Of a stretch of DNA of 48,973 bases, positions 8,198-18,422 are shown piece by piece. The stretch lies in contig PHGD01000021.1 in the NCBI GenBank assembly GCA_011090425.1, positions 1-48,973 of the forward strand, given 5' to 3'. The notes below the pieces were generated by a model that searched no databases, was not told the origin of the DNA, and saw only the letters and a list, made by a program, of their open reading frames with translations. Source of the DNA: Nitrospira sp. LK70 (lineage in GTDB: Bacteria; Nitrospirota; Nitrospiria; Nitrospirales; Nitrospiraceae). The translations under genes and the position numbers were made by a program. Positions within the stretch are counted from its first letter, which is position 1; every line of letters begins with the position of its first letter.

Positions 8198-9115
8198 TCA
8201 TTCAAGGGGTTCCGTTAACCGGGCATGTTGGGTGCCTGCCTTGTTGGGCATTGCCGTCATGCGCTGATTGCCGATCCAACAGTCCTCGTTGACTGTCCCG
8301 GATCCGACAAACGACGAAGATTCCTTGTCCGCCACCGCCTTATTGTAGAGGGTGAAGTTCAAGGCAAAGACCTTTTTGATGTAGGCTCGTCCCAGATAGA
8401 ACCCGGGATGAACCATGCGAATTTCGTCGCGGATCTCCAATCCTTCCCGCCCGGCCAGCACATCCGGCATCTCGCGGTAGCCAGGCACATCGTCTGTAAA
8501 GGCATAGTCGATGATGACGGATTCTCGGCGTCCGTCCAGCAGGCTCTGGCCACAATAGAGCTTCGCGGGGAACAGGAGCCAGGCATCCTTGCCGTCCACA
8601 TCGAGTTTCTTGATCTTCTCGACGTTCGGACCGACGATCGGCTTGAGAAGGACCAGATCCTCGATGCGATTACGGAGCAGCCCTTCGCTGCGATAGAAGA
8701 CTTTCCCTTTCCAGATGAATTCGCCGATATGCTGGAGTGTGGCCGCTTTGCGGTCGACGAGGAATCCTCTGATGCCTCCTCCGACGATTTCGGCCAGGCG
8801 GGCCCGTTCGCTTGATCCCTTCGGAAAAAACATTTGCCCATCGTACACCCCGTCCGGGATCGGGCCGGCCGTCAGGCGAGCATAGATCTGATCGACCTGT
8901 TCCTGCGTGGCGCCCTTGAGATTATCCGGCGTGATCTTCATGAGATCGGCCGGTGTGAGGGGTGACTCGTGCTCCAACCGGGCAAAATCAACCTTGTCGG
9001 AGTATTGCTCGCCGCTCCGGGCAAACGGAATCGGCGGCGGCTCTGGGTTGCAGCCGAGGAGAACAGCTTGGCTCACCATCAAGCCGACCGACATCAACCA
9101 TCCTGCCTGTTTCAT
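8198..9115 (-). CDS. Exported lipoprotein, function unknown
   Basis: The best start is ATG 9115, preceded by GAGGTGA at good spacing; an upstream ATG at 9145 overlaps the previous stop but would bury the signal peptide. The 305-residue product begins MKQAGWLMSVGLMVSQAVLL with lipobox LLGC (Cys22). No CxxCH is present. The mature part is rich in charged residues with blocks such as GVYDGQMFFPKGSSERARL and AYIKKVFALNFTLYN. I do not recognise a family. Placed between two di-heme cytochrome genes, it may be a structural or docking partner of the exported redox proteins; that is an inference. Confidence 0.65.
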   Translation of the reverse strand: MKQAGWLMSVGLMVSQAVLLGCNPEPPPIPFARSGEQYSDKVDFARLEHESPLTPADLMKITPDNLKGATQEQVDQIYARLTAGPIPDGVYDGQMFFPKGSSERARLAEIVGGGIRGFLVDRKAATLQHIGEFIWKGKVFYRSEGLLRNRIEDLVLLKPIVGPNVEKIKKLDVDGKDAWLLFPAKLYCGQSLLDGRRESVIIDYAFTDDVPGYREMPDVLAGREGLEIRDEIRMVHPGFYLGRAYIKKVFALNFTLYNKAVADKESSSFVGSGTVNEDCWIGNQRMTAMPNKAGTQHARLTEPLE

Positions 9116-9144
9116 CGTGATCACCTCTTCACAGGGTTTGTGCA

Positions 9145-11577
9145 TTAGAGTGTCGCGAGGAATGCTGTCAGCGCATCCTTCTCTGTATCCGAGAGATCCT
9201 CGCCGAATCGGTGCCCGTCGTTTTCGATGACTGCGAGACTGTTGCTGTAGACCTTGCGCAATTCCGCTCCAGCCTCAAGGACTGATCCCGGCTTCTCGAG
9301 TAGCTCCTTTCCCTTTTCTTGGATCGTCTTGGCGATCTGTTCGCCCTCTTCCGCTCCATAGCGACCGACGTATTTGGCCTTCAGCTTGTCAACGTCCACC
9401 CGCGCCATGACGAGATCTCCCACCAGTTCCTTGTGGCGAAAGTTCCCGATGCGCGCAGCCGGCGTGCCGACTGGGAAGCGAATGGCCGTGTCGACAAAAC
9501 GCTCCAGTTTGCCGTCGCCCAGCTTCGGGAACAGCCGGATGGTCACCTCGGAATTGAATCCGGTCACCTTTGGAATTCGTTGAGCAGGGTTAAGTAACTC
9601 TTTCATCGATGCTTTGTAGAGCTTGAATCGTCCTTCCACGCTAGGATCGAATATCCAACAGGGTGGAGGGGAGGCCAGCGGTTTCCCATCTGTATCGACA
9701 TATGATGAGTAGTAGTGCTCATCTAAGGGACCACCGCAGACTTCAGGGCCCACGGCGTTGTTGTGCATGAATGGAGCGTAGGCCCAGAGGCTGAGGAGTG
9801 AGATGTTGCGATAATAGCCCCGTCCTCCGTCTGAGGGTTCCTTGAGCTGTGGATCGCCGGGCTTCGCCCGCAAGGTTTCAGAGCCGTACTCTTCCCAGAC
9901 GTGGCCCTGCATGTGATTGGAATGGAGGGATCGCGAGCGGTTCGTCCCGACCTCGCTTACAGGGATGACCTTGTCGTTCCCGAGCCAATCGATGCGGATG
10001 CCTTTGTCCTTAGGATCTGTGGAGACCGTTCGAAAATCTCGATTCTCGAACGGTGGGCTCTGGCTGGAATGGCATGAGGCGCATTTGCTCGCGAAAATCA
10101 GGCGACCCTGCTCAACTGCGCCTTTCCCGAATTCCTTATTGAGCTGTTCGACGAGCACGGCGTTGTTCTTCAACCCACGGGCTTGATACAGGTCGGCCGG
10201 GGCTCCGGTAGACAAGAACTGAGCGATTTCGCCCAAGCGATCCTCAATCGCACGGAATTGTGGACAGTCCCGGCGAACCTGTCCGATGTCGAACGGCGTC
10301 TGCCCGAACCCACGCATCGTAGGATCGAACTGCCGCATATCCGTGAGATGATTGACCCACCCTTCCTCCGAGCAACTGCCGATGTTGAAGTAGACGCGTT
10401 GAATGGCCTCGATGGTGCCGATACTGTCTTCTCCGCCTTTCAGGATGTGGTGGACGAACTCTTTCTTGCGGCCCCTCTCCCAACACTTGCCGTCCTTGCC
10501 CGGTTCACACCAACAGGTCCGCTCGTCTTCGCCGGCCGGACACTGCTTGGTCTTGCGCCACTTGATGATGTCTTCTTCGAACGTCGGTCGCTTGGCCAGG
10601 TTGATGATCGCGTTCATCGTGCCGGCGTTGTTGACCTGATCGTTCGGAATCGCCGAGGTATCGACCGCACCGGGGCGCGAATGCCCGTAGATTTGGTACT
10701 CAATGGTGTTCGGCGCCATTCCCGATCCCAAGATCTGCGCGAATCGGCCATACTGATTGCCGACTGTGCCGGAGAGATTCTCCCATTTCGGATGGATCGG
10801 ATCTTTGGGAGGACGGATCGGATCGAAGGCAATATGGCAGGCACCGCAGGACATGCCGATACGATAGGGTGGCTCGATCGAGCCGTCGACCAGATGACTC
10901 TTGGCGGGCGCTTCACGGTCCTTGCGCGGCACCACTTTGGCCGTATAGCCGTCCCACGAGTCCAGATGTCCGCCGTTGATTTTGAGCCATTTCACCTTGT
11001 CGAACTTGGGATTAGGGAACTTTCGGAGGCCCAGTGCACCGGTGGACGTTCCGAATTCAAGGTCGCAGGCCGACTGGCGAAAATCTTTTTGACCGTGCGT
11101 GTCATCCTTGGCAAGCGGCACGTCCTGCAGATCGCAGGCAGGATCCCGATACCCGCTCTTCCCGACATACTTGAGCAGTTCGTCGTCGCCTGGACAGAAG
11201 TCGAAACCGTAGGTCTCGTCATAGCTCTTGGCCGGACAGTGGGGATCGCCCGGCTTACAACAATCCGGATCGTTGATCAGACCCCATCGATGGAAGCGCG
11301 CGTCGCGTGCATCGCTTCGCAAGACCCGATACCAATCGATCATGACACCGAGCCGCTGCTGATAGACGTAGGTAAAGAAGCGAGCGTTGCCGGCTGTGGC
11401 GTTGAACCAAATCTCCGCTCCAACCAGCTCGGCATCCGTCAGGTGCTTGCCATAGTGAAATGGTGAAGGGGCTGGCTTGCCGCTTGCCGCGACAGCCGTT
11501 CCTTCCGCCAGGACCACATACCCTGTGAGTAAGGCCAAACCGAGAGTGAGTGTGAGTACGGTTTGTATCCGTCGCAT
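9145..11577 (-). CDS. Exported di-heme c-type cytochrome
   Basis: From ATG 11577, 8 bases after GGAGG, the product is about 810 residues. A Sec signal (MRRIQTVLTLTLGLALLTGY) ends near AVAA. Two heme c sites are CGACHIAFDP near residue 244 and CASCHSSQSPPFENRDF near 499. The protein is unusually rich in extra cysteines (for example DPDCCKPGDPHCP and CPAGEDERTCWC), which may form disulfides. The second heme domain resembles the MauG/cytochrome c peroxidase and RoxA-like di-heme group, but I cannot assign a reaction. It is the first gene of the six-gene heme operon and follows a plausible promoter at 11670-11698. Likely periplasmic. Confidence 0.78.
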   Translation of the reverse strand: MRRIQTVLTLTLGLALLTGYVVLAEGTAVAASGKPAPSPFHYGKHLTDAELVGAEIWFNATAGNARFFTYVYQQRLGVMIDWYRVLRSDARDARFHRWGLINDPDCCKPGDPHCPAKSYDETYGFDFCPGDDELLKYVGKSGYRDPACDLQDVPLAKDDTHGQKDFRQSACDLEFGTSTGALGLRKFPNPKFDKVKWLKINGGHLDSWDGYTAKVVPRKDREAPAKSHLVDGSIEPPYRIGMSCGACHIAFDPIRPPKDPIHPKWENLSGTVGNQYGRFAQILGSGMAPNTIEYQIYGHSRPGAVDTSAIPNDQVNNAGTMNAIINLAKRPTFEEDIIKWRKTKQCPAGEDERTCWCEPGKDGKCWERGRKKEFVHHILKGGEDSIGTIEAIQRVYFNIGSCSEEGWVNHLTDMRQFDPTMRGFGQTPFDIGQVRRDCPQFRAIEDRLGEIAQFLSTGAPADLYQARGLKNNAVLVEQLNKEFGKGAVEQGRLIFASKCASCHSSQSPPFENRDFRTVSTDPKDKGIRIDWLGNDKVIPVSEVGTNRSRSLHSNHMQGHVWEEYGSETLRAKPGDPQLKEPSDGGRGYYRNISLLSLWAYAPFMHNNAVGPEVCGGPLDEHYYSSYVDTDGKPLASPPPCWIFDPSVEGRFKLYKASMKELLNPAQRIPKVTGFNSEVTIRLFPKLGDGKLERFVDTAIRFPVGTPAARIGNFRHKELVGDLVMARVDVDKLKAKYVGRYGAEEGEQIAKTIQEKGKELLEKPGSVLEAGAELRKVYSNSLAVIENDGHRFGEDLSDTEKDALTAFLATL

Positions 11578-11669
11578 GACCATGTCCTCCTCCGTCCTTA
11601 TGAGCACCGTTCAGGCGCTGTCGGTGCTCACCAGCGAAGCCTTCGGCATCCAGCGAGCTCTTGAACGTG

Positions 11670-11698
11670 AGAGTACCGAGGCATGTACGTAGAGTCAA
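11670..11698 (-). promoter_or_regulatory. Predicted sigma70 promoter of the heme-protein operon
   Basis: On the minus strand TTGACT (11698-11693) and TACTCT (11675-11670) are 17 bases apart. They lie about 90 bases upstream of the first cytochrome start and point into the operon. The match is reasonable but unproven. Confidence 0.45.
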
Positions 11699-11931
11699 CG
11701 AGCAAGTAGCTTGCCTAGGGGTGTATCGTAGCGAGTCGTCAAATCTGTGAAGATTGTGAGTGAATGCCCGCGGCAAGCGCCAAAGTAGTATCTGATTGGA
11801 TACCGAGTAGGATCAGAAAGGATACAGTGGATAGGGTCTTTGGCTCGTGAGTTGATGCCTCTCGTGCAGGATGCTCGTCTGTAAAGAAGAGGATACCGAA
11901 ATTGCCGGCTATTAATTCAGAGGACTGTTTC
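11699..11931. other. Intergenic region between divergent units
   Basis: This is the core of the 440-base gap between the cytochrome operon (minus) and glyQ (plus). I see no coding frame with family similarity, no strong hairpin and no T-box-like leader for the glycyl-tRNA synthetase genes. Promoter-like boxes sit at each end. Confidence 0.5.
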
Positions 11932-11961
11932 TTGACAGGCGAAAAGCATTCTTGCTAGCTT
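11932..11961 (+). promoter_or_regulatory. Predicted promoter of glyQS
   Basis: TTGACA at 11932-11937 is followed 18 bases later by TAGCTT at 11956-11961. It is on the correct strand about 57 bases before the GTG start of glyQ. The -10 box is weak. Confidence 0.45.
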
Positions 11962-12017
11962 GGCGATCGTTTCCCAAACGTACGCATCGGTTCTTTCCCC
12001 AACCGGGCTGTATCTCC

Positions 12018-12911
12018 GTGAATTTTCAAGACCTTATTCTCGCCCTCCATCGTTTCTGGGCCGATCAGGGCTGTGTCGTTCATCAACCCTATGATGTGGA
12101 GATGGGTGCAGGGACGTTTCATCCGGCCACGTTCTTGCGATCACTCGGACCGGAACCATGGCGGGCGGCCTATGCGCAGCCCTGCCGTCGTCCGACTGAT
12201 GGCCGCTATGGCGAAAACCCCAACCGTCTCCAGCACTATTATCAGTACCAAGTCGTGCTGAAGCCGTCACCGGACAATATTCAAGAGCTGTATCTAGAAA
12301 GTCTGGCCCGGCTGGGGATCAATCCCAAGGAGCACGACATTCGCTTCATCCAAGACGATTGGGAGTCGCCGACCCTGGGGGCCTGGGGGCTTGGGTGGGA
12401 AGTGAGACTGGATGGGATGGAAATCACTCAGTTTACTTACTTCCAGGAGATCGGCGGGATTGAACTGGCTCCGATCACGGGCGAAATCACGTACGGCACG
12501 GAGCGCATCGCCATGTATCTGCAAGAGGTGGACAACGTGTTCGACCTGGCCTGGACGGACTCGATCAAGTATGGCGATATTCACCATGAAACTGAGGTGC
12601 AGGGGTCGCGGTACAACTTCGAGGAAGCGGACGTCAGCATGCTCATGCAAGCGTTCCAGGCGAACGAAGCCGAGTGCAAACGATTGCTCGCACAGGCCGA
12701 CAAGCGCTTGACCTTGCCCGCTTACGACTATTGCATCAAATCATCGCATGCGTTCAATCTCTTGGATGCACGCGGCGCCATCAGTGTCGCGGAACGGACC
12801 GGTTACATTGCGAGGGTGCGGGCGCTGGCGAGGCAATGTGCCGAGCGTTATATCGAGGAGCGGGCCGCGATGGGGCATCCACTCATGAGGATGCAGGTGC
12901 TGCCTCGATGA
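12018..12911 (+). CDS. glyQ: Glycyl-tRNA synthetase alpha subunit
   Basis: This is the catalytic subunit of the bacterial alpha2beta2 glycyl-tRNA synthetase, which charges tRNA-Gly with glycine using ATP. The 297-residue product starts at GTG 12018 with [20 protein letters not shown], the standard GlyQ beginning; an in-frame TTG further up would add a foreign-looking extension. Hallmarks include [19 protein letters not shown] and [20 protein letters not shown] (class II motif 2 region). The C-terminal motif 3-like region is [18 protein letters not shown]. No good Shine-Dalgarno precedes the GTG. The stop overlaps the glyS start by 4 bases, so the two subunits are translationally coupled. Confidence 0.97.
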   Translation: MNFQDLILALHRFWADQGCVVHQPYDVEMGAGTFHPATFLRSLGPEPWRAAYAQPCRRPTDGRYGENPNRLQHYYQYQVVLKPSPDNIQELYLESLARLGINPKEHDIRFIQDDWESPTLGAWGLGWEVRLDGMEITQFTYFQEIGGIELAPITGEITYGTERIAMYLQEVDNVFDLAWTDSIKYGDIHHETEVQGSRYNFEEADVSMLMQAFQANEAECKRLLAQADKRLTLPAYDYCIKSSHAFNLLDARGAISVAERTGYIARVRALARQCAERYIEERAAMGHPLMRMQVLPR

Positions 12912-15070
12912 AACGCCGGCTCGTGAAGAAACCTCGGCAGAACACCCGCGGCCCCAAAGCGACCGCTGAGTTATTGTTCGAGATCGGGATGGAGGAGCTG
13001 CCGTTTGAATTTGTCGCGCCGGCCCTGACGGCCCTTCGAGAATCAGCCGACCGCATGTTTCAGGATGCGCGATTGTCGTTCAAGTCCGTCAAAACCTATG
13101 GGACACCACGACGGCTTGTCCTGGTGGTGGACGGTTTGCTTACCCATCAAACTGCGGTTGTCAAAGAAACGATGGGGCCATCGAGAATGGTGGCATTCGA
13201 CCAAACCGGCCAACCCACGAGAGCAGCGATGGGATTCGCAACGGGCCAGGGCGTTGCAGTGGAAAGTTTGGAGGTTCGCGAAACGCCGAAGGGCGAGTAT
13301 CTTTTTGCGGTCAAGCACGATACGGGGCGAGAGACCGCAACCCTTCTTACGGAACTACTGCCTCACCTTGTCGAAAAGATTTCTTTTCCTAAAGCCATGA
13401 AGTGGAACGACACGGGCCTACGCTTTGCCAGGCCCGTACGGTGGATCGTTGCGCTCTTCGGAGGGAAGGTTGTGCCGGTGGAGATAGCAGGCATCCGGGC
13501 CGGCAATCGAACGTCCGGTCACCGCGTGATGGGTGGCGGAAAACCTATCCCGGTGAGGGATTTCAAGACCTATAGCCGTGAGCTCGAACGGCGAGGGGTG
13601 CTGGTTGATCCTGAACGGCGCCGAGCCAAGATTCAGACACAAATCGACGGTCTTTGTGCCGAAGCGGGCGTTGCCTTGAATACAGATGATGCCCTGCTCG
13701 ATCAGGCGGTGTACACCACGGAGTGGCCTTGTGCCGTCCTGGGCAACTTCAAACCGGAGTATTTGGCGGTTCCACCGGAAGTCCTGATGACGTCGATGAA
13801 GCACCATCAAGGATTCTTTTCGACCAAGAACAAGCAGTCCGGCAAACTGGCGCCTCATTTCATCGCAATCGCCGACAATGAACCTCAAAATATGGCGCTG
13901 ATTCGGACGGGGAACGAGCGGGTGTTGGCAGCGCGATTGGCCGACGCGAAGTTCTTTTTTGACGAAGACCGTAAGGTGACGCTGGAGGAACGGGGGAAAA
14001 AACTCAGCGGCGTCACGTTCCATCAGAAGCTCGGCACGATGGCCCACAAGGCGGAACGAGTCTGCAGGCTTGCTCGTCTCATGGCCGGCGTGCTGGCGCT
14101 TCCACAGGATTCTATCGAGGCCTGTGTGAGAGCAGCCCAACTCTGTAAAGCGGATCTCCTGTCCGGCATTGTGGGGGAATTTCCGGAGCTTCAAGGCATC
14201 ATGGGAGGATATTACGCGCAGCATGATGGAGAGAAGCGCGAGGTCTGCGACGCCATCCGGGATCAGTATGTTCCACGGGGGATGGACGGGGCCTTGCCGG
14301 AAACGACCGAAGGGCTCGTGCTGGGACTAGCCGACAGGCTCGATACGATCGTGGCTTTTTTTCAGGCCGACATCATCCCCAAAGGGTCAGAGGATCCGTT
14401 TGCATTGAGGCGGCATGCTTTGTCGGTCGTGCGAATCGTGATTGAAGGCAATATCAAATTTGACCTGCGTCGGATGATCACGAGCGCTAGGCAGGGCGTG
14501 GAGACTGACGTCAAACCGGCAGCGTCGATCGTAGAGGATCCGTTTGGATTCATCATTGAGCGGCTTCGGTTCTACATGAAAACGACGAAGAACCTGCGGG
14601 ATGATGTGATTCACGCTGTCACGGGGTCCGTCACGAACGAATGCGATTTGATCGATCTTGCTCGCCGAATGGAGGTCCTACAGACCACCGCTTCCCTTCC
14701 GGAATTTGACCCCTTGATAGTCGGGTTCAATCGAGCGAACAATATCCTCAAGAAAGAGGGAGTGAGGAAGTCGGAGCCGACACCGGTGGATTCATCGTTG
14801 TTCAAAGATGATGCGGAGCGGGAGCTCCATCAGCGATTGCAATCCATGGAAGAACGGTACGACAGGCTGATCGAGGAGCGTCAGTACAAGGACGCGCTCC
14901 ATTGTCTGGTTCAGTTGAAGCCGTCCATCGATCGTTTTTTTGAATCCGTGATGGTCAATGTCGAAGATTCCGCATTGCGTCATAATCGGCTTTCGTTGCT
15001 GAGACATGTGACGGATGGTTTCTTCGGGAAGTTCGCAGATTTTTCACAGATTGTGGTACAAGTACGGTAG
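12908..15070 (+). CDS. glyS: Glycyl-tRNA synthetase beta subunit
   Basis: The 720-residue beta subunit begins at ATG 12908 inside the glyQ stop (ATGA). After a basic lead ([14 protein letters not shown]) it has the family start [16 protein letters not shown]. It continues with typical GlyS blocks such as [35 protein letters not shown] and [14 protein letters not shown]. The HD-like region [18 protein letters not shown] and the C-terminal anticodon-binding domain are complete. The beta subunit recognises and positions tRNA-Gly for GlyQ. Length is normal. The 25-residue basic extension at the N-terminus is slightly unusual and might be removed if translation starts later, but no better start is visible. 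Confidence 0.97.
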   Translation: MKRRLVKKPRQNTRGPKATAELLFEIGMEELPFEFVAPALTALRESADRMFQDARLSFKSVKTYGTPRRLVLVVDGLLTHQTAVVKETMGPSRMVAFDQTGQPTRAAMGFATGQGVAVESLEVRETPKGEYLFAVKHDTGRETATLLTELLPHLVEKISFPKAMKWNDTGLRFARPVRWIVALFGGKVVPVEIAGIRAGNRTSGHRVMGGGKPIPVRDFKTYSRELERRGVLVDPERRRAKIQTQIDGLCAEAGVALNTDDALLDQAVYTTEWPCAVLGNFKPEYLAVPPEVLMTSMKHHQGFFSTKNKQSGKLAPHFIAIADNEPQNMALIRTGNERVLAARLADAKFFFDEDRKVTLEERGKKLSGVTFHQKLGTMAHKAERVCRLARLMAGVLALPQDSIEACVRAAQLCKADLLSGIVGEFPELQGIMGGYYAQHDGEKREVCDAIRDQYVPRGMDGALPETTEGLVLGLADRLDTIVAFFQADIIPKGSEDPFALRRHALSVVRIVIEGNIKFDLRRMITSARQGVETDVKPAASIVEDPFGFIIERLRFYMKTTKNLRDDVIHAVTGSVTNECDLIDLARRMEVLQTTASLPEFDPLIVGFNRANNILKKEGVRKSEPTPVDSSLFKDDAERELHQRLQSMEERYDRLIEERQYKDALHCLVQLKPSIDRFFESVMVNVEDSALRHNRLSLLRHVTDGFFGKFADFSQIVVQVR

Positions 15071-15132
15071 ATCAAATCGGACTGAGTGACAGGCATCCTG
15101 TCGGCGAGACGTGAAACAAGACTGGAGAGGCC

Positions 15133-15624
15133 ATGGATCAGCCGATGACGGACGTAGGCCGTCGGGCGGACAAGATCCGACGATTTTCTCTGGGCATCTC
15201 GCTGACCTTGATGGTGCTCTGCAATGCAATCCTCCTCCTCGGGCTTAGACTCAGCGGCATCAATTTGGATGACTTGGTGAAGACACCCGAGCTGTTCAAC
15301 GCAAAACAGGACGTGTGTCTTCGGCTGACGTGGCAGTCATTCCCTGGCATGAACGAACCGGTTCGGCTCTGCTCGGAATGGCTTATTCTCTCCGACCCGA
15401 GCGGGAAACCCCATTATCTTCAGCCGGACACGAAGCTCAAGAAGGGACTTGACGGCCAGTATTACGTCGATCAGGGTATTCAAGCCGACTACCGATTGTT
15501 GATGCTGATCTTGTTCGTCACCGTCATTATCGTCGGTGGCGTAAGGGCGAAGTGGTTCTTGGTGAACCGCTATCGGCTCCGTCTGGAATCAACCGAGGGT
15601 CGTCGCGCGTCGCCCGTTCATTGA
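15133..15624 (+). CDS. Small two-helix membrane protein, unknown
   Basis: A 163-residue protein with a hydrophobic helix near residues 20-40 (ISLTLMVLCNAILLLGLRLS) and another near 122-138 (LLMLILFVTVIIVGG). Between them is an 80-residue loop with two cysteines (VCLRLTW and VRLCSEW), which suggests a disulfide in a periplasmic loop. I do not recognise the family. It lies between glyS and ppdK, 62 bases after one and 29 before the other, and probably rides on the same transcript. Its start follows GGAGAGG at close spacing. Confidence 0.6.
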   Translation: MDQPMTDVGRRADKIRRFSLGISLTLMVLCNAILLLGLRLSGINLDDLVKTPELFNAKQDVCLRLTWQSFPGMNEPVRLCSEWLILSDPSGKPHYLQPDTKLKKGLDGQYYVDQGIQADYRLLMLILFVTVIIVGGVRAKWFLVNRYRLRLESTEGRRASPVH

Positions 15625-15653
15625 TACGCACGCTTCCCGGAAGGAGAAGTCAC

Positions 15654-18422
15654 GTGGCAAAGAAATATGTCTACTATTTCGGCGACGGCAAAGCCGAGGG
15701 TACGTCGAACATGAAGGAACTGCTCGGCGGAAAGGGCGCGGGATTGGCCGAGATGACCAATTTGGGTATCTCCGTCCCACCGGGCTTCACGATTACGACC
15801 GAAGCCTGCATCGAATACTACAAACAAGGCAAGAAATATCCGCCTGGAATGTGGGAGGCGACGTTAGCCGCCCTGAAGCGCGTGGAGCGGTCGATGGGGA
15901 TGGGGTTCGGCAATCCTGAGAAGCCGTTGCTGGTGTCCGTGCGGTCCGGCGCCCGCGCATCGATGCCCGGGATGATGGACACGGTACTGAATGTGGGCCT
16001 CACGCTGAAGACGGTCGAGGGGCTTGCCGCCAAGACGAAGAACGAGCGGTTCGCCCAGGACAGCTATCGTCGTTTCGTCACGATGTTCGGCAACATCGTC
16101 ATGGGGGTGCCTCGCGAACACTTTGAAGCCATCCTGAACCACAAGAAAGAAGAAATGGGCGTGGCCCACGAGACACAATTGGACGGGGGAGTCTTGCGGG
16201 ACCTTGTCGGACGATTCAAGTCGTTGGTGAAGGAGGAGACCGGGAAGGATTTCCCGGATGATCCAAACGACCAACTGCGGATGGCGATCAACGCGGTGTT
16301 CTCGTCGTGGAACGGTGCGCGCGCCATTACCTATCGAAAGCTCAACGGCATTCCGGACCATTGGGGCACCGCAATCAACGTGGTGGCGATGGTGTTCGGC
16401 AACATGGGCGACACCAGCGGGACCGGTGTGGCGTTCACCCGCGATCCGAATACCGGCGAGCACAAATTCTTCGGCGAGTGCCTGATGAATGCTCAGGGCG
16501 AGGACGTCGTGGCCGGCATCAGAACGCCGCTGCCGGTCACTGCCCTTGCGAAGAACGTCCCGGCCGCCTACAGGGAGCTCGAACAGACCTATAAGAAGCT
16601 TGAAAAGCATTACCGAGACATGCTCGACCTGGAATTTACGATTCAGGAGGGCAAGCTCTATATGCTGCAAACACGCGTCGGAAAGCGGACCGGCATCTCG
16701 GCGGTTCGTATCGCCGTCGAAATGGTGAAAGCAGGACTGATCACGAAGCGCGAAGCGGTGCAGCGGGTCGGCCCCGATCAGCTGGCACAGTATCTCTATC
16801 CCATCTTCGACTCACAGGTGGAGTCCGGTTCGACCCCGCTGGGCAAAGGATTGCCGGCCGGTCCCGGTGCGGCGGCGGGCAAGATCGCGTTGACGCCGGA
16901 CCGCGCGGTCGAGATGAAAGCAGCCGGTCAACGTGTCGTGCTGGTCCGCGAAGAAACCAGCCCGGACGACATTCACGGCATGAACGCGGCAACCGGCTTT
17001 TTGACTGCACGCGGCGGGATGACGTCGCATGCGGCGGTGGTGGCACGGCAGATGGGCAAAGTCTGCGTGGCCGGCTGCGAAGCAGTGCAAGTGATCGACG
17101 CTCAATCGGTGCGGATCGGCGCGAAGGTGTTTCACGAAGGGGACTATATCTCCGTCAACGGGTCGACGGGGAACGTCTACGACGGCGATGTGCCGGTGGT
17201 GGAGTCGGAAATCATTCAAGTGGTGCAAGGGAAGCTGGATGCCAAGCAGTCGCCGAAGTATCAACTGTTCGCGACGTTGCTCTCGTGGGCGGACGGTGAA
17301 CGCCGGTTGCGTGTCCGGGCCAACGCCGACGTACCGGACCAGGCCAAGATTGCGAGAGGATTCGGAGCGGAAGGCATCGGCCTCTGTCGGACCGAACACA
17401 TGTTCTTTGCCGAAGATCGTATTCCGATCATGCAGAAGATGATTCTGGCGCGGACCAAAGAAGAACGCGAGAAGTACTTGGATCAACTCCTGCCGCTGCA
17501 GAAGCACGATTTTGTCGGGCTCTATCGGGAGATGCAGGGATACCCGGTCACGATTCGTCTGCTTGATCCGCCGCTCCACGAGTTTTTGCCCAAGCGCGAA
17601 GAATTGATGGTGGAGATTGCGCAGCTGGAATTGACTGAGCATGACGGGGCCAATCTTGAGGAGAAGCGCCGTTTGCTGGCCCGAGTGGAAGAACTTTATG
17701 AATTCAACCCCATGTTGGGTCTTCGTGGATGTCGATTGGGCATCACAATGCCGGAAATCACCCGTATGCAGGCGAGGGCGATCATGGAGGCGGCTTGCGA
17801 ATTGGCGAAGGAAGGCAAGAAGATCGTGCCGGAGGTCATGATCCCGCTTGTCGGCATGGTCTCTGAAATGAAGTCGCAGAAAGATCTCGTGAAAGAAGTC
17901 GCCCAGGAGACGATGAAGCGGTATGGCGTCAAGTTGAGTTACCTGGTCGGCACGATGATCGAGTTGCCGCGCGCGGCGGTGACGGCCGATCGGATTGCGC
18001 AGGAGGCGGAGTTCTTCTCGTTTGGGACGAACGACCTGACTCAGACGACGTTCGGCTTTTCACGCGACGATGCAGCCAAGTTCATCGATTTCTATAAGAC
18101 CGAGAAGATCATGGACTCGGATCCCTTTGCCGTGCTCGACCGCGAAGGCGTCGGTTTGCTGATGAAACAGGCGATCGAAGGCGGGCGCAAGACAAGGTCT
18201 GATCTCAAGCTCGGCATTTGCGGGGAACATGGCGGCGATCCCAGTTCCGTCGAGTTCTGCCATCAATTGGGATTGGATTACGTCAGCTGTTCCCCCTTTC
18301 GTGTGGCGATCGCGAGGTTGGCGGCGGCGCAGGCAGCCATCGCGGAATCGAGTGCAAAGCCGGCAGGGAAAAAGGCTCGGACGGCGCGCAAGCCGTCGAC
18401 CTCACGTCGCAAGAGACGGTGA
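15654..18422 (+). CDS. ppdK: Pyruvate, phosphate dikinase
   Basis: PPDK interconverts pyruvate, ATP and phosphate with phosphoenolpyruvate, AMP and pyrophosphate, a gluconeogenic step needed by autotrophs running a reductive TCA cycle. The start is GTG 15654 after AAGGAGAAG; the 922-residue product begins AKKYVYYFGDGKAEGTSNMK. The ATP-grasp region has LVSVRSGARASMPGMMDTVL. The swivelling domain carries the phospho-histidine in GGMTSHAAVVAR (about His459), and the C-terminal PEP barrel has GICGEHGGDPSS with the catalytic cysteine (about 856). The last 24 residues form a Lys/Arg-rich tail (GKKARTARKPSTSRRKRR) not usual for the family. The stop overlaps the ribD start. Confidence 0.97.
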   Translation: MAKKYVYYFGDGKAEGTSNMKELLGGKGAGLAEMTNLGISVPPGFTITTEACIEYYKQGKKYPPGMWEATLAALKRVERSMGMGFGNPEKPLLVSVRSGARASMPGMMDTVLNVGLTLKTVEGLAAKTKNERFAQDSYRRFVTMFGNIVMGVPREHFEAILNHKKEEMGVAHETQLDGGVLRDLVGRFKSLVKEETGKDFPDDPNDQLRMAINAVFSSWNGARAITYRKLNGIPDHWGTAINVVAMVFGNMGDTSGTGVAFTRDPNTGEHKFFGECLMNAQGEDVVAGIRTPLPVTALAKNVPAAYRELEQTYKKLEKHYRDMLDLEFTIQEGKLYMLQTRVGKRTGISAVRIAVEMVKAGLITKREAVQRVGPDQLAQYLYPIFDSQVESGSTPLGKGLPAGPGAAAGKIALTPDRAVEMKAAGQRVVLVREETSPDDIHGMNAATGFLTARGGMTSHAAVVARQMGKVCVAGCEAVQVIDAQSVRIGAKVFHEGDYISVNGSTGNVYDGDVPVVESEIIQVVQGKLDAKQSPKYQLFATLLSWADGERRLRVRANADVPDQAKIARGFGAEGIGLCRTEHMFFAEDRIPIMQKMILARTKEEREKYLDQLLPLQKHDFVGLYREMQGYPVTIRLLDPPLHEFLPKREELMVEIAQLELTEHDGANLEEKRRLLARVEELYEFNPMLGLRGCRLGITMPEITRMQARAIMEAACELAKEGKKIVPEVMIPLVGMVSEMKSQKDLVKEVAQETMKRYGVKLSYLVGTMIELPRAAVTADRIAQEAEFFSFGTNDLTQTTFGFSRDDAAKFIDFYKTEKIMDSDPFAVLDREGVGLLMKQAIEGGRKTRSDLKLGICGEHGGDPSSVEFCHQLGLDYVSCSPFRVAIARLAAAQAAIAESSAKPAGKKARTARKPSTSRRKRR

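Noticed and set aside
10183-11466. A 427-codon plus-strand frame
   Set aside because: It is antisense to the di-heme cytochrome gene, whose motifs and signal peptide are clear; the long frame follows from GC-rich codon bias.
11608-12017. T-box leader for glycyl-tRNA synthetase
   Set aside because: No T-box consensus or terminator/antiterminator pair was found upstream of glyQ.
16812-17642. A minus-strand frame of 276 codons
   Set aside because: Lies entirely opposite ppdK, which has all catalytic motifs in the plus frame.
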